Assembly: GCA_001443485.1 (NCBI GenBank)
Contig: LDXQ01000026.1
Location: 1 to 32,384, forward strand
Direction: 5' to 3'
Source: Candidatus Sysuimicrobiota bacterium CSP1-3
GTDB lineage: Bacteria > Sysuimicrobiota > Sysuimicrobiia > Sysuimicrobiales > Humicultoraceae
Length of the DNA: 32,384 bases
In this document: in pieces, positions 23,876 to 30,909 of the stretch
Layout of the letters: each line of letters opens with the position of its first letter
Position numbering within the stretch: the stretch's first letter is position 1
The notes under the pieces: generated by a model
The model's database searches: none
Told to the model about the DNA's origin: nothing
What the model saw: the letters and a program-made list of their open reading frames with translations, nothing else
Program-made: the position numbers and the translations under genes

Positions 23876-25070
23876 GTTCTCGGCCGCGGAGATGGTCCGG
23901 CGTTGGGCCCTGGCCCGCGCCCTGATGCGGCGCTATGATTTGGAGGCGCTGGTGATCTTCGGCAACTCCGGCGCGAACCGGCACAATCAGGCCAACGTCT
24001 TCTGGCTGAGCAATCACCTCGACCTGCATCACAACTACCTGGTGGCATCGGCCGACGAATCGGTTGAGGCCGCGCTGTATGTCGGCTTGGTCAATCACGT
24101 GCCGAACGCGCGGCAGGTGAGTGACGTGCCGATCATTGCCTGGGGCGGCGACAATCCCGGCGAGACGGTCGCCGCCCGGCTGCGGCAGATTGGATTGACC
24201 CGGGGCCGCCTTGGACTGGTCGGCGTCAACCAGAAGTTCGGGATGGGCATGCCCTACCAGCACCACCGTCACCTGGCCAACGCCCTCCCCGGCGTGGAGT
24301 TCGTCGACGTGACCGCGGAGTTCAGCGTGCTGCGGGCGGTAAAGTCCGACGAGGAGATCACCTGGCTGCGGCGTGCCGCCGAATTCACCGACCGCACCAT
24401 CGAGGCTCTGCAGGCGCAGATCCGTCCGGGAATGCGGGAGTATGCGCTTCTCCACATCATTGAAGGCGCCTATCGGGCTGAGGGGGGGATACCGCACATC
24501 GCCTTCCTCCGCTCCATGCCGATGGACGACCCGAACGGATGCGTGCCGGCGCAGAACCCCTCGGATCGGGTCATCCAGCGCGGCGACGTCATCATCACGG
24601 AGATCAGCGCCTGCTATTGGGGGTACGCGGGACAGATCCACCGGCCGATGTTCGTGGGGGCGGACCCCACCCCGCCGTGGCAGCGGATGTTTGCGGTCGC
24701 CCGCGAAGCTTACGAGCGGATGGCGGCGGCGATGCGGCCGGGGGCGACCGAGGGGGAGATCGTCCGCGCCGCCTCCGTGATCGGCGAAGCGGGCTACGCC
24801 ATCTACGACGATCTGATCCACGGCTACGGGGTGGACATCCAGCCGCCATTGATCGACCGCTCCTGCACAGCCTACTGGCCCTGGGACGAGGACCGTCCTG
24901 CGCCGGCGGGGCGGCGGTTCGAACGCCACATGAGCATCGTGATCCAGCCCAATCCCGTCACGCCGGACGAGCGGATGGGCCTGCAGTTGGGCGCCCTCAC
25001 CGTTGTGACGGACAGCGGTGCCGCGTCCCTGCACCACCTGCCGTTCGAACCGATAATCGTCCCTCGATGA
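23865..25070 (+). CDS. M24-family, creatinase-like hydrolase lacking metal ligands
   Basis: Second M24 protein in the cluster, 401 residues. The ATG at 23865 (MWDKFSAAEMV) overlaps the previous gene by 11 bp; the long upstream frame is an artefact. The N-terminal domain has ALVIFGNSGANRHNQANVFW then LSNHLDLHHNYLV; the catalytic domain begins at VKSDEEITWLRRAAEFTDRT. The five metal ligands of aminopeptidases are mostly gone: Asp to Glu (IITEISACYWGY), Asp to Gln (AGQIHRP), His kept (LIHGYGVDIQPP), Glu to Gln (SIVIQPNP) and no Glu in GLQLGALTVVT. This pattern is that of metal-independent creatinase-type members, which hydrolyse C-N bonds in small molecules. The substrate is unknown. Its stop overlaps the next gene (ATGA). 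Confidence 0.85.
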   Translation: MWDKFSAAEMVRRWALARALMRRYDLEALVIFGNSGANRHNQANVFWLSNHLDLHHNYLVASADESVEAALYVGLVNHVPNARQVSDVPIIAWGGDNPGETVAARLRQIGLTRGRLGLVGVNQKFGMGMPYQHHRHLANALPGVEFVDVTAEFSVLRAVKSDEEITWLRRAAEFTDRTIEALQAQIRPGMREYALLHIIEGAYRAEGGIPHIAFLRSMPMDDPNGCVPAQNPSDRVIQRGDVIITEISACYWGYAGQIHRPMFVGADPTPPWQRMFAVAREAYERMAAAMRPGATEGEIVRAASVIGEAGYAIYDDLIHGYGVDIQPPLIDRSCTAYWPWDEDRPAPAGRRFERHMSIVIQPNPVTPDERMGLQLGALTVVTDSGAASLHHLPFEPIIVPR

Positions 25071-26122
25071 GCGCTCCGGTCGGCGTGACGTTGATTGGCA
25101 CGGGCGCCTGGGGACGCCGCCTCGCCGCGGCCGTCCGCCGCACCGCAGGACTGCGACTGGTCTGCTGCTTCAGCCGGGACGAGAGCCGCCGCCTGGTCTT
25201 CGCGCAGGAGTTCGGGTGCGCGGCCGCTCCCTCATTTGACGCGGCCATCGACCGGGGCGACATCGAGGGCGTCCTGCTGGTGACACCCAACTACGTGCAC
25301 GGCGAGCAGGCGGTGGCGTGCGCGGCGCGCCGCAAGCACGTCTTCGTGGAGAAACCCATTGCCGACGCGCTGTCCGACGGGCAGGCGATGGCGGCGGCGT
25401 GCCAGGCCGCGGGGGTGACATTGATGGTCGGCCACGGACTGCGCCGGCTGGGCGCCGCCCGGCGGGTGAGGCAGTTGCTGGAAGAGGGGACGCTGGGCAC
25501 GCTCGTGCTGGCCGAGGCCAACTTCTCACTGCCCGGTACGCTCACGCCGGACACCTGGCGGGCCTACCGCCGGACCTGTCCCGGCGGCCCCCTGATGCAG
25601 CTGGGAGTACATCACGCGGACACGCTGCAGTATTGGCTGGGCCCGGTAACGCGCGTACAGGGTTCCTTCGCCCGGCTGGCCACGCCGGCGGAGATCGACG
25701 ACGTGGCGGTGGCCGGACTGGACTTCGCCTCCGGCGCGCGCGGCGTGCTTACCAGCAGCTACGTCTCTCCCCAGACCTACTTCCTCCGGCTGTACGGGAC
25801 GACCGCGGTGCTAGAGTACCGCACCGACATGTCGGTCTGGCCCGCAGCGGAGAAGATGGACGGCGCCACGACACTTTCGCTGCTCCTGCGCACCGGGCCC
25901 GTGATGGTGGAGTTTGAACCGCGCGACGTCCTCGTGGAGGAACTGGAGGAGTTTGCCCGCTGCGTGCGCGGCGGGGCAAAGCCGGAGACGGGGGCGGCGG
26001 AGGCCCTAGCCGCGCTGCGCGTTGTGCGGGGGGCCATCGAATCGCACGAACGAGGCGCAGTCGTCACGCTGGAGCCCGCCGGATCAGGCTCCTCAATTCT
26101 CTTCGGCGAGGCGATTTCATGA
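25067..26122 (+). CDS. Gfo/Idh/MocA-family oxidoreductase
   Basis: NAD(P)-dependent dehydrogenase of 351 residues. The ATG at 25067 overlaps the previous stop; the upstream frame is noise. The N-terminal Rossmann fold is VGVTLIGTGAWGRRLAAAVR and the family's EKP motif is visible as VFVEKPIADALSDGQAMAAA. The second domain contains GGPLMQLGVHHADTLQYWLG, in which Asp/His are the usual catalytic residues. Members oxidise sugars, inositols, or cyclise/reduce imines. In this context it probably handles a polyol-like or amino-acid-derived intermediate; that is inference. Its stop overlaps the start of the OsmC-like gene. Confidence 0.9.
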   Translation: MSAPVGVTLIGTGAWGRRLAAAVRRTAGLRLVCCFSRDESRRLVFAQEFGCAAAPSFDAAIDRGDIEGVLLVTPNYVHGEQAVACAARRKHVFVEKPIADALSDGQAMAAACQAAGVTLMVGHGLRRLGAARRVRQLLEEGTLGTLVLAEANFSLPGTLTPDTWRAYRRTCPGGPLMQLGVHHADTLQYWLGPVTRVQGSFARLATPAEIDDVAVAGLDFASGARGVLTSSYVSPQTYFLRLYGTTAVLEYRTDMSVWPAAEKMDGATTLSLLLRTGPVMVEFEPRDVLVEELEEFARCVRGGAKPETGAAEALAALRVVRGAIESHERGAVVTLEPAGSGSSILFGEAIS

Positions 26123-26589
26123 CCGGGATTCCCGAGGGCAACGAGTACATCGTGGTCAACCGGGCGCACGGGCGCATGCTCACCCACAGTGCCGCTGAGA
26201 TCGTGGTGCGCCACTTCCCCCCGCTCATCTCGGACGAGCCGGCCCCGCGCGGTGGAGAGGATCGGGCCCCCAGCCCGCTCGAGTACATCCTGGTCGCGCT
26301 CTGCGCCTGAATTAACGTCTCGACGGCCAGGATGGCCGCCAAGATCCGCTTCGCCTACGAGCAGCTGGAAACCGCCGCGGCCGGCGTGCTGGATACGCGC
26401 GGGCGGCTGGGGCTGGCCGATGTGCCCGTGCACTACACGACCGTGCGGCTGACAATCCGGATCAAGACAGGCGAGACCGATGCCCGGCTGCAGCGTCTCG
26501 CCGACCTGGTCGGGCGGTACTGCCCGGTGGACAGTCTCATCCGCGCCGCCGTCCCTGACTATCAGGTCACCTGGGAGCGCCTGGAGTAG
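26119..26589 (+). CDS. OsmC-like protein with in-frame UGA (candidate selenocysteine at position 64)
   Basis: One frame of 156 codons plus TAG, interrupted by a single TGA at 26308-26310. Before it: PSPLEYILVALCA; after it: INVSTARMAAKIRFAYEQLE. In OsmC/Ohr-type peroxidases this helix carries the first redox cysteine in an alanine/leucine-rich LLAALGGC-like context, and the UGA falls exactly on that Cys. The second conserved Cys is present (VGRYCPVDSLI, Cys135), and Cys62 sits two residues before the UGA. OsmC-like proteins are, to my knowledge, among predicted bacterial selenoprotein families. A hairpin follows at SECIS distance (26324-26338). If terminated at UGA, the product would lack its active site, half the fold and all of the C-terminal cysteine. 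The ATG overlaps the stop of the previous gene. Role: probably thiol-dependent peroxide reduction. Confidence 0.8.
26324..26338 (+). promoter_or_regulatory. Candidate SECIS hairpin of the OsmC-like gene
   Basis: CGGCCA and TGGCCG form a perfect 6-bp stem enclosing GGA (or a 5-bp stem around AGGAT). The loop is about 18-19 nt downstream of the UGA. Spacing and the GG in the loop are like bacterial SECIS elements, but there is no obvious bulged U. Confidence 0.45.
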
Positions 26590-26596
26590 CCCAAGG

Positions 26597-28897
26597 ATGT
26601 CCGCTGCGCCCTGGATCGGGCGTCCCCTCCGCCGCCGGGAGGACCTGCGGTTCCTGCAGGGTCGCGCGCGATTCGTCGACGATATCGGCATGCCGCATCT
26701 CCTCCACCTGGTGGTGGTACGCAGCACCGTGGCCCACGCGGTCCTGCGCCGCATCGACCCGGAAGCAGCCCGTCGCCTGCCCGGGGTCGTGGCCGTGGTG
26801 ACCGCCCCGGACCTGGAAGGCCGGGTGCACCCCCTGCCGTTCGCCGTGCCGGAAGGGGCCCACGTTGCGCCCGTACACCATCCCCTCTTGGCGCGCGAGC
26901 GGGTGCGCTACGTCGGCGAACCGGTGGCTGCCGTACTGGCCGAGAGCCGCGCGGTCGCACTGGATGCCGCGGAGCGCATCACCGTGGACTATGATCCGCT
27001 CCCGCCGTTACTCGACCCGCGCGAGGCCCTCCGGGGGAGCGTCATGCTGCATGATGGCCGGGAAGACAATGTGCTCCTGCGCTGGCGGCGCGCGGGAGGG
27101 GACGTCGCGGCCGCCTTTCGGTCGGCCGCACGCGTGGTGCGCGGCACCTTTCACATTCCGCGCCTGGTGGCGGCGCCGCTCGAGCCGCGCGGGGCGGTGG
27201 TGGCGTACGATGCGGCGACCGACCTGCTGACGCTGTGGTGCTCATCGCAGGATCCCTACCGGCCCCGCGCTCAGCTGAGCCGGGTGCTCAACCGTCCCGC
27301 CGACCGCATCCGCTACATCGTACCGGACGTGGGCGGCGCGTTCGGGAGCAAGGGGACCCTCGCCCCCGAGGCGGCGCTCGCCGCCGCGCTGGCGATTGCG
27401 CACGGTCGACCGGTCAAGTGGATCGAAGATCGGCGGGAGAATTTTGCGGCGGCCTACCAGGGACGCGGCATGGACGCCGACGTCGAGATGGCCGTGGATC
27501 GGGACGGCCGCATCCGCGGGTTGCGCGCCCGCCTCATCGCCGATCTGGGGGCCTACCTGCAGCCGTTGACGCCGGTGCCGCCGGTGACGGCCGCGATGCT
27601 GCTGACGGGGGTCTACGCCATTCCCGCCGCGGAGGTAGAGTTGCTCGGCGTGGCCACGACCAAGGTACCCACGGGGACCTATCGGGGAGCGGGTCGACCG
27701 GAAGCCGCGTACATTGTCGAACGGATGGTGGACCTGGCGGCGCGCGACCTCGGCAGGGATCCCGTGGACCTTCGCCGCCGCAACCTGATTGCACCCGACC
27801 GGTTCCCCTACGACAACCTCCTCGGCTACGTGTACGACTCCGGCGATTACGGCCGCGCGTTGGAGCGCGCGTGCGCCCTCATCGCGTATGAGCGGCAGCG
27901 CGAGGAGCAGCGGCTGGCCCGCCAGGAGGGCCGCCTGGTGGGCATCGGTGTCGCCGTGTACGTGGAGCGCGCCGGGGAGGGCCTTCCCGAGTACGCCCGT
28001 GTCGTCGTGGAGTCGGATGGGCGAGTGATCGTCCGACCCGGCTCGACGGCTCACGGCCAGGGGCACGAGACCACCTTCGCCCAGATCGCCGCCGACGTCC
28101 TGGCCCTGGACCCGCGCGCAATCGTCGTGCAGCAGGGAGACTCGGGCGCGCTGCCGCGCGGCGGCGGAACCTTTTCCAGCCGCTCCGTCGCCGTGGGCGG
28201 CTCGGCGGTGGTCCTGGCCCTGCGCCAGATCCGCGCCAAGGCGAGCGCGATCGCGGCCCATCTGCTGGAAGCTGGCGGCGACGACATCGAGTGGACAGAC
28301 GGGCGTCTGGCCGTGAGAGGATCCCCGGCGCGGGCGCTGGCATTCGCCGAGATCGCCGCCGCCGCCTACCAGCCGAACCGGCTCCCGCCGGGGATGACAC
28401 CGGGATTGGAAGCCCACGCCGAGTTCGCCATGCCCGGGCCGGTCTTCCCCTTTGGGGCCTGCGCCGCCGTCGTGGAGATCGCGCGTGAGACGGGGGAGGT
28501 GCAGGTTCTCCGGCTTGCGGCGGTCGACGACGCCGGTCGCGTGATTAACCCGCTGCTGGCGGAGGGGCAGGTGCTCGGCGCGACGGTGCAGGGGCTGGGG
28601 CAAGCCCTGTGCGAAGAGGCGATCTATGACGAGAGCGGCCAGCTCCTCACCGCGGCATTCACGGACTACGCGGTCCTGCGGGCCGCCGCTGTCCCGGCGG
28701 TGGAGAGCGAATTCCAGGAAACCCCCTCGCCGTTCAACCCGCTGGGCGCGAAGGGGATCGGTGAGGCCGGAGCGATCGGGACCCCGGCGGCCGTGGCCAA
28801 TGCGGTCATCGATGCGCTCGCACCCCTGGGGATCACCCACGTTGATCTGCCGCTCACCCCACCCAAGCTCTGGCGGCTCCTGCAGTCCCCGGTGTGA
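26597..28897 (+). CDS. Xanthine dehydrogenase/CoxL-type molybdopterin-binding subunit
   Basis: Large catalytic subunit of the molybdenum hydroxylase family, 766 residues, starting at the ATG at 26597. Order of elements: N-terminal 'a/b hammerhead' (PLRRREDLRFLQGRARFVDD), PVHHPLLARERVRYVGEPVA, GGAFGSKG (molybdopterin loop), TYRGAGR at 361-367, the HGQGHETTFAQIAADVL loop, GGTFSSRSVAVGG, and catalytic Glu723 in GAKGIGEAGAIGTP. The TYRGAGR motif is the form II (AYRGAGR-like) version, so it is not the CO-oxidising form I enzyme with a Cys loop. No FAD (CoxM) or 2Fe-2S (CoxS) subunit gene lies nearby. It would hydroxylate an aldehyde or aromatic/heterocyclic compound of the pathway. Confidence 0.9.
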   Translation: MSAAPWIGRPLRRREDLRFLQGRARFVDDIGMPHLLHLVVVRSTVAHAVLRRIDPEAARRLPGVVAVVTAPDLEGRVHPLPFAVPEGAHVAPVHHPLLARERVRYVGEPVAAVLAESRAVALDAAERITVDYDPLPPLLDPREALRGSVMLHDGREDNVLLRWRRAGGDVAAAFRSAARVVRGTFHIPRLVAAPLEPRGAVVAYDAATDLLTLWCSSQDPYRPRAQLSRVLNRPADRIRYIVPDVGGAFGSKGTLAPEAALAAALAIAHGRPVKWIEDRRENFAAAYQGRGMDADVEMAVDRDGRIRGLRARLIADLGAYLQPLTPVPPVTAAMLLTGVYAIPAAEVELLGVATTKVPTGTYRGAGRPEAAYIVERMVDLAARDLGRDPVDLRRRNLIAPDRFPYDNLLGYVYDSGDYGRALERACALIAYERQREEQRLARQEGRLVGIGVAVYVERAGEGLPEYARVVVESDGRVIVRPGSTAHGQGHETTFAQIAADVLALDPRAIVVQQGDSGALPRGGGTFSSRSVAVGGSAVVLALRQIRAKASAIAAHLLEAGGDDIEWTDGRLAVRGSPARALAFAEIAAAAYQPNRLPPGMTPGLEAHAEFAMPGPVFPFGACAAVVEIARETGEVQVLRLAAVDDAGRVINPLLAEGQVLGATVQGLGQALCEEAIYDESGQLLTAAFTDYAVLRAAAVPAVESEFQETPSPFNPLGAKGIGEAGAIGTPAAVANAVIDALAPLGITHVDLPLTPPKLWRLLQSPV

Positions 28898-28997
28898 CGC
28901 TCGACAACAATGAGGAGTGATGGAGAGGCGTTCCTGCGGTAACGTAGGGACTGGCTGGACGGCTCGTGCTTGCGCCACTTTTGGAGGGAGAGGGTCG

Positions 28998-29507
28998 ATG
29001 AAAATCACAGAAGGCATGTTACGGGCAGCACGGCTCGACGTGTCACTGTATGAAGAAGTGGAGGCCGACCGGAGCCTGACCCGACAGGCCACGGCGGTGG
29101 TGCTACTCTCCGCCGTCGCCGCCGGCATCGGCGCGGCGATGCACGGGCCGCGCATCGCGGTGACCGTCGTGGCGGCGGTGGTCCTCTGGTACCTCTGGGC
29201 CTTCCTGACCTACCTCATCGGCACGCGCGTGCTGCCGGAGCCGCAGACCAAAGCCGATTTCGGTCAACTGCTGCGCACCATCGGTTTCGCCAGTTCCCCG
29301 GGAGTGATCCGCATCCTGGGGATCATCCCGGGCCTGGTCCGGCCGGCCTTCGCCGTGGCGCACATCTGGATGCTCGTGGCGATGGTTGTCGCGGTGCACC
29401 AGGCGCTGGACTACACCTCGTCCTGGCGCGCCGCCGGCGTGGTGCTCGTAGGGTGGCTCATCCAGGCTCTCCTGCTGGACGCGCTGCTGCGGGGGGCCTT
29501 CTTCTAA
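28998..29507 (+). CDS. Yip1-family integral membrane protein
   Basis: Membrane protein of 169 residues. The ATG at 28998 follows a strong GGAGGGAGAGGG and is preferred to an in-frame ATG at 28917. The N-terminal soluble part (MLRAARLDVSLYEEVEADRS) precedes about five hydrophobic segments, with an LRTIGFASSPGVIRILGIIP phrase typical of bacterial YIP1 domain proteins. Function of the family in bacteria is unclear. It is directly coupled to the site-2 protease gene (TAATG overlap), so the two probably act together in the membrane. Confidence 0.75.
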   Translation: MKITEGMLRAARLDVSLYEEVEADRSLTRQATAVVLLSAVAAGIGAAMHGPRIAVTVVAAVVLWYLWAFLTYLIGTRVLPEPQTKADFGQLLRTIGFASSPGVIRILGIIPGLVRPAFAVAHIWMLVAMVVAVHQALDYTSSWRAAGVVLVGWLIQALLLDALLRGAFF

Positions 29508-30655
29508 TGGGCGGCGGGTTCAGGCTGGGACGGCTGCTGGGGATCCCCATCTTCATCCACTCCTCGTGGTTCATCGCGCTGTGGGTGCTCTCATGGTCGC
29601 TGGCCGTGGCCTACTACCCGCAGGAGTTTCCCGGCCTCGGCCCGTCCACCTACTGGGGAATGGGGATCATCTCCGCCCTGCTCCTTTTTGGCTCAGTGCT
29701 GGTGCATGAGTTCGGCCACGCCCTGACCGCGCGCCGCTACGGCGTGCGCACGCGCAACATCACGCTCTTCATGTTCGGCGGCGTGGCCCAGATCGCCGCG
29801 GAGCCGCCCACGGCGAACGCTGAACTGGCCATCGCCGCCGCGGGGCCGGCGACGAGCTACGTGCTGGCGGGGCTGTTCTGGCTGCTCGACCGGGTCGTGG
29901 CCGGAACGGCGCTCGGTGCGATCATCGGCTACCTGGCTTTCATCAACGCGACGCTGGCAACCTTCAACCTGATTCCGGGCTTCCCGCTGGACGGCGGCCG
30001 CGTGCTCCGCGCCCTGTTGTGGCGGCGCAGCGGTGATTTGGAGCAGGCTACCCGCATCGCCTCCCAATCCGGCCAGGTGGTGGCTGTCATCTTCATCGGA
30101 CTCGGCCTGCTGCAGATGTTCCGCGGCGCGTTCGTCGGCGGCCTCTGGTTGATCCTCATCGGCTGGTTCCTGCAGTCGGCGGCCCAGGCGGGCTACCAGC
30201 AGGTAGTGCTGCGGCAGGCCCTTGGCGGGGTGCGGGTGGGAGATATCATGACCCGCGACCTGCACACGATCGACCCCAACCTGACCGTGGAGGAGGCGAT
30301 CACGGACTTCTTTATCCCCCTCAAGCACGGCGGGTTTCCGGTAGTCTACGGAGACCGGCTCGTCGGCGTGGTGACGCTGCAGGACGTGCGCGGCGTGCCC
30401 GCGGAGGCGCGCCGGGAACGGCGGGTGCGCGACGTGATGACGCCGTTCGCGAACCTGAAGACGGTGCGCCCCACGACCACCGCCTACGACGCCTTCATGC
30501 GCCTGGGTCAGGAGCAGATCGGCCGGCTGCTCGTCGTGGACGACGGCGGGTCGCTGGTGGGCATCGTCACACGCAGCGACCTGCTGCATGCCATCCGGCT
30601 GTACACGGAGTTTGGGCCGGAGCTCAGAGAGGAGAAGCCTGCAGGAACGCGATGA
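29507..30655 (+). CDS. Site-2 protease (M50, SpoIVFB-like) with CBS pair
   Basis: Intramembrane zinc metalloprotease of 382 residues. The ATG at 29507 overlaps the stop of the Yip1-like gene. The zinc-binding helix is HEFGH at 67-71 within LLFGSVLVHEFGHALTARRY; the third ligand lies in NLIPGFPLDGGRVLRALLWR (Asp of LDGG). About six membrane segments are followed by two CBS domains (VGDIMTRDLHTIDPNLTVEE and RDVMTPFANLKTVRP), which may sense adenine nucleotides. The order site-2 protease plus CBS is a common subgroup called SpoIVFB-like. The natural substrate is unknown; a membrane-bound regulator is the usual target. Confidence 0.93.
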   Translation: MGGGFRLGRLLGIPIFIHSSWFIALWVLSWSLAVAYYPQEFPGLGPSTYWGMGIISALLLFGSVLVHEFGHALTARRYGVRTRNITLFMFGGVAQIAAEPPTANAELAIAAAGPATSYVLAGLFWLLDRVVAGTALGAIIGYLAFINATLATFNLIPGFPLDGGRVLRALLWRRSGDLEQATRIASQSGQVVAVIFIGLGLLQMFRGAFVGGLWLILIGWFLQSAAQAGYQQVVLRQALGGVRVGDIMTRDLHTIDPNLTVEEAITDFFIPLKHGGFPVVYGDRLVGVVTLQDVRGVPAEARRERRVRDVMTPFANLKTVRPTTTAYDAFMRLGQEQIGRLLVVDDGGSLVGIVTRSDLLHAIRLYTEFGPELREEKPAGTR

Positions 30656-30706
30656 AGATCTTCCTGCACGCGGGTAGGGAGGCGACGCGGACGCCGCACC
30701 CTTTGC

Positions 30707-30735
30707 TTGACGCGGGCGCGAGAAGCTGATATGTT
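30707..30735 (+). promoter_or_regulatory. Sigma-70 promoter of the DEAD-box helicase gene
   Basis: TTGACG (-35, 30707-30712), exactly 17 bp spacer, TATGTT (-10, 30730-30735). This is one of the best sigma-70 matches in this GC-rich window. Transcription would begin near 30742, giving a leader of about 170 nt before the apparent start codon at 30910. Confidence 0.6.
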
Positions 30736-30760
30736 TGTTCAGTCGTCATAATGCGTTTCG

Positions 30761-30787
30761 ACGAGGGACGCATGGTGCGTCCCTCGT
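30761..30787 (+). promoter_or_regulatory. Leader hairpin upstream of the DEAD-box helicase
   Basis: ACGAGGGACGCA (30761-30772) pairs perfectly with TGCGTCCCTCGT (30776-30787) around a TGG loop: a 12-bp stem that starts about 20 nt after the predicted transcription start. No T-tract follows, so termination is unlikely. It could stabilise the leader or be the substrate of the helicase itself in autoregulation. Confidence 0.5.
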
Positions 30788-30909
30788 GGTGTGTCGCGGG
30801 TCTTCTTCGTGGTGAGTTGGTCCGGCGAGACACGCGCAGATGCCGGCACCAATTCACGCGGCGCAAGCCGCATCCGGTCACAGACCGGAAACACGAAGGA
30901 GGCATTTCT

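Noticed and set aside
28917-28997. N-terminal extension of the Yip1-like protein
   Set aside because: The 27 added residues (Cys/Gly/Arg-rich) do not look like the family and a strong ribosome-binding site precedes the ATG at 28998.
27242-29155. Very long antisense open frames (for example 27242-29155, 21199-22845, 13032-14768, 3451-5058, all minus strand)
   Set aside because: They are antisense to genes with clear family motifs; their translations are low-complexity, Arg/His/Gly-rich and lack domains. Long antisense frames are expected in GC-rich DNA.
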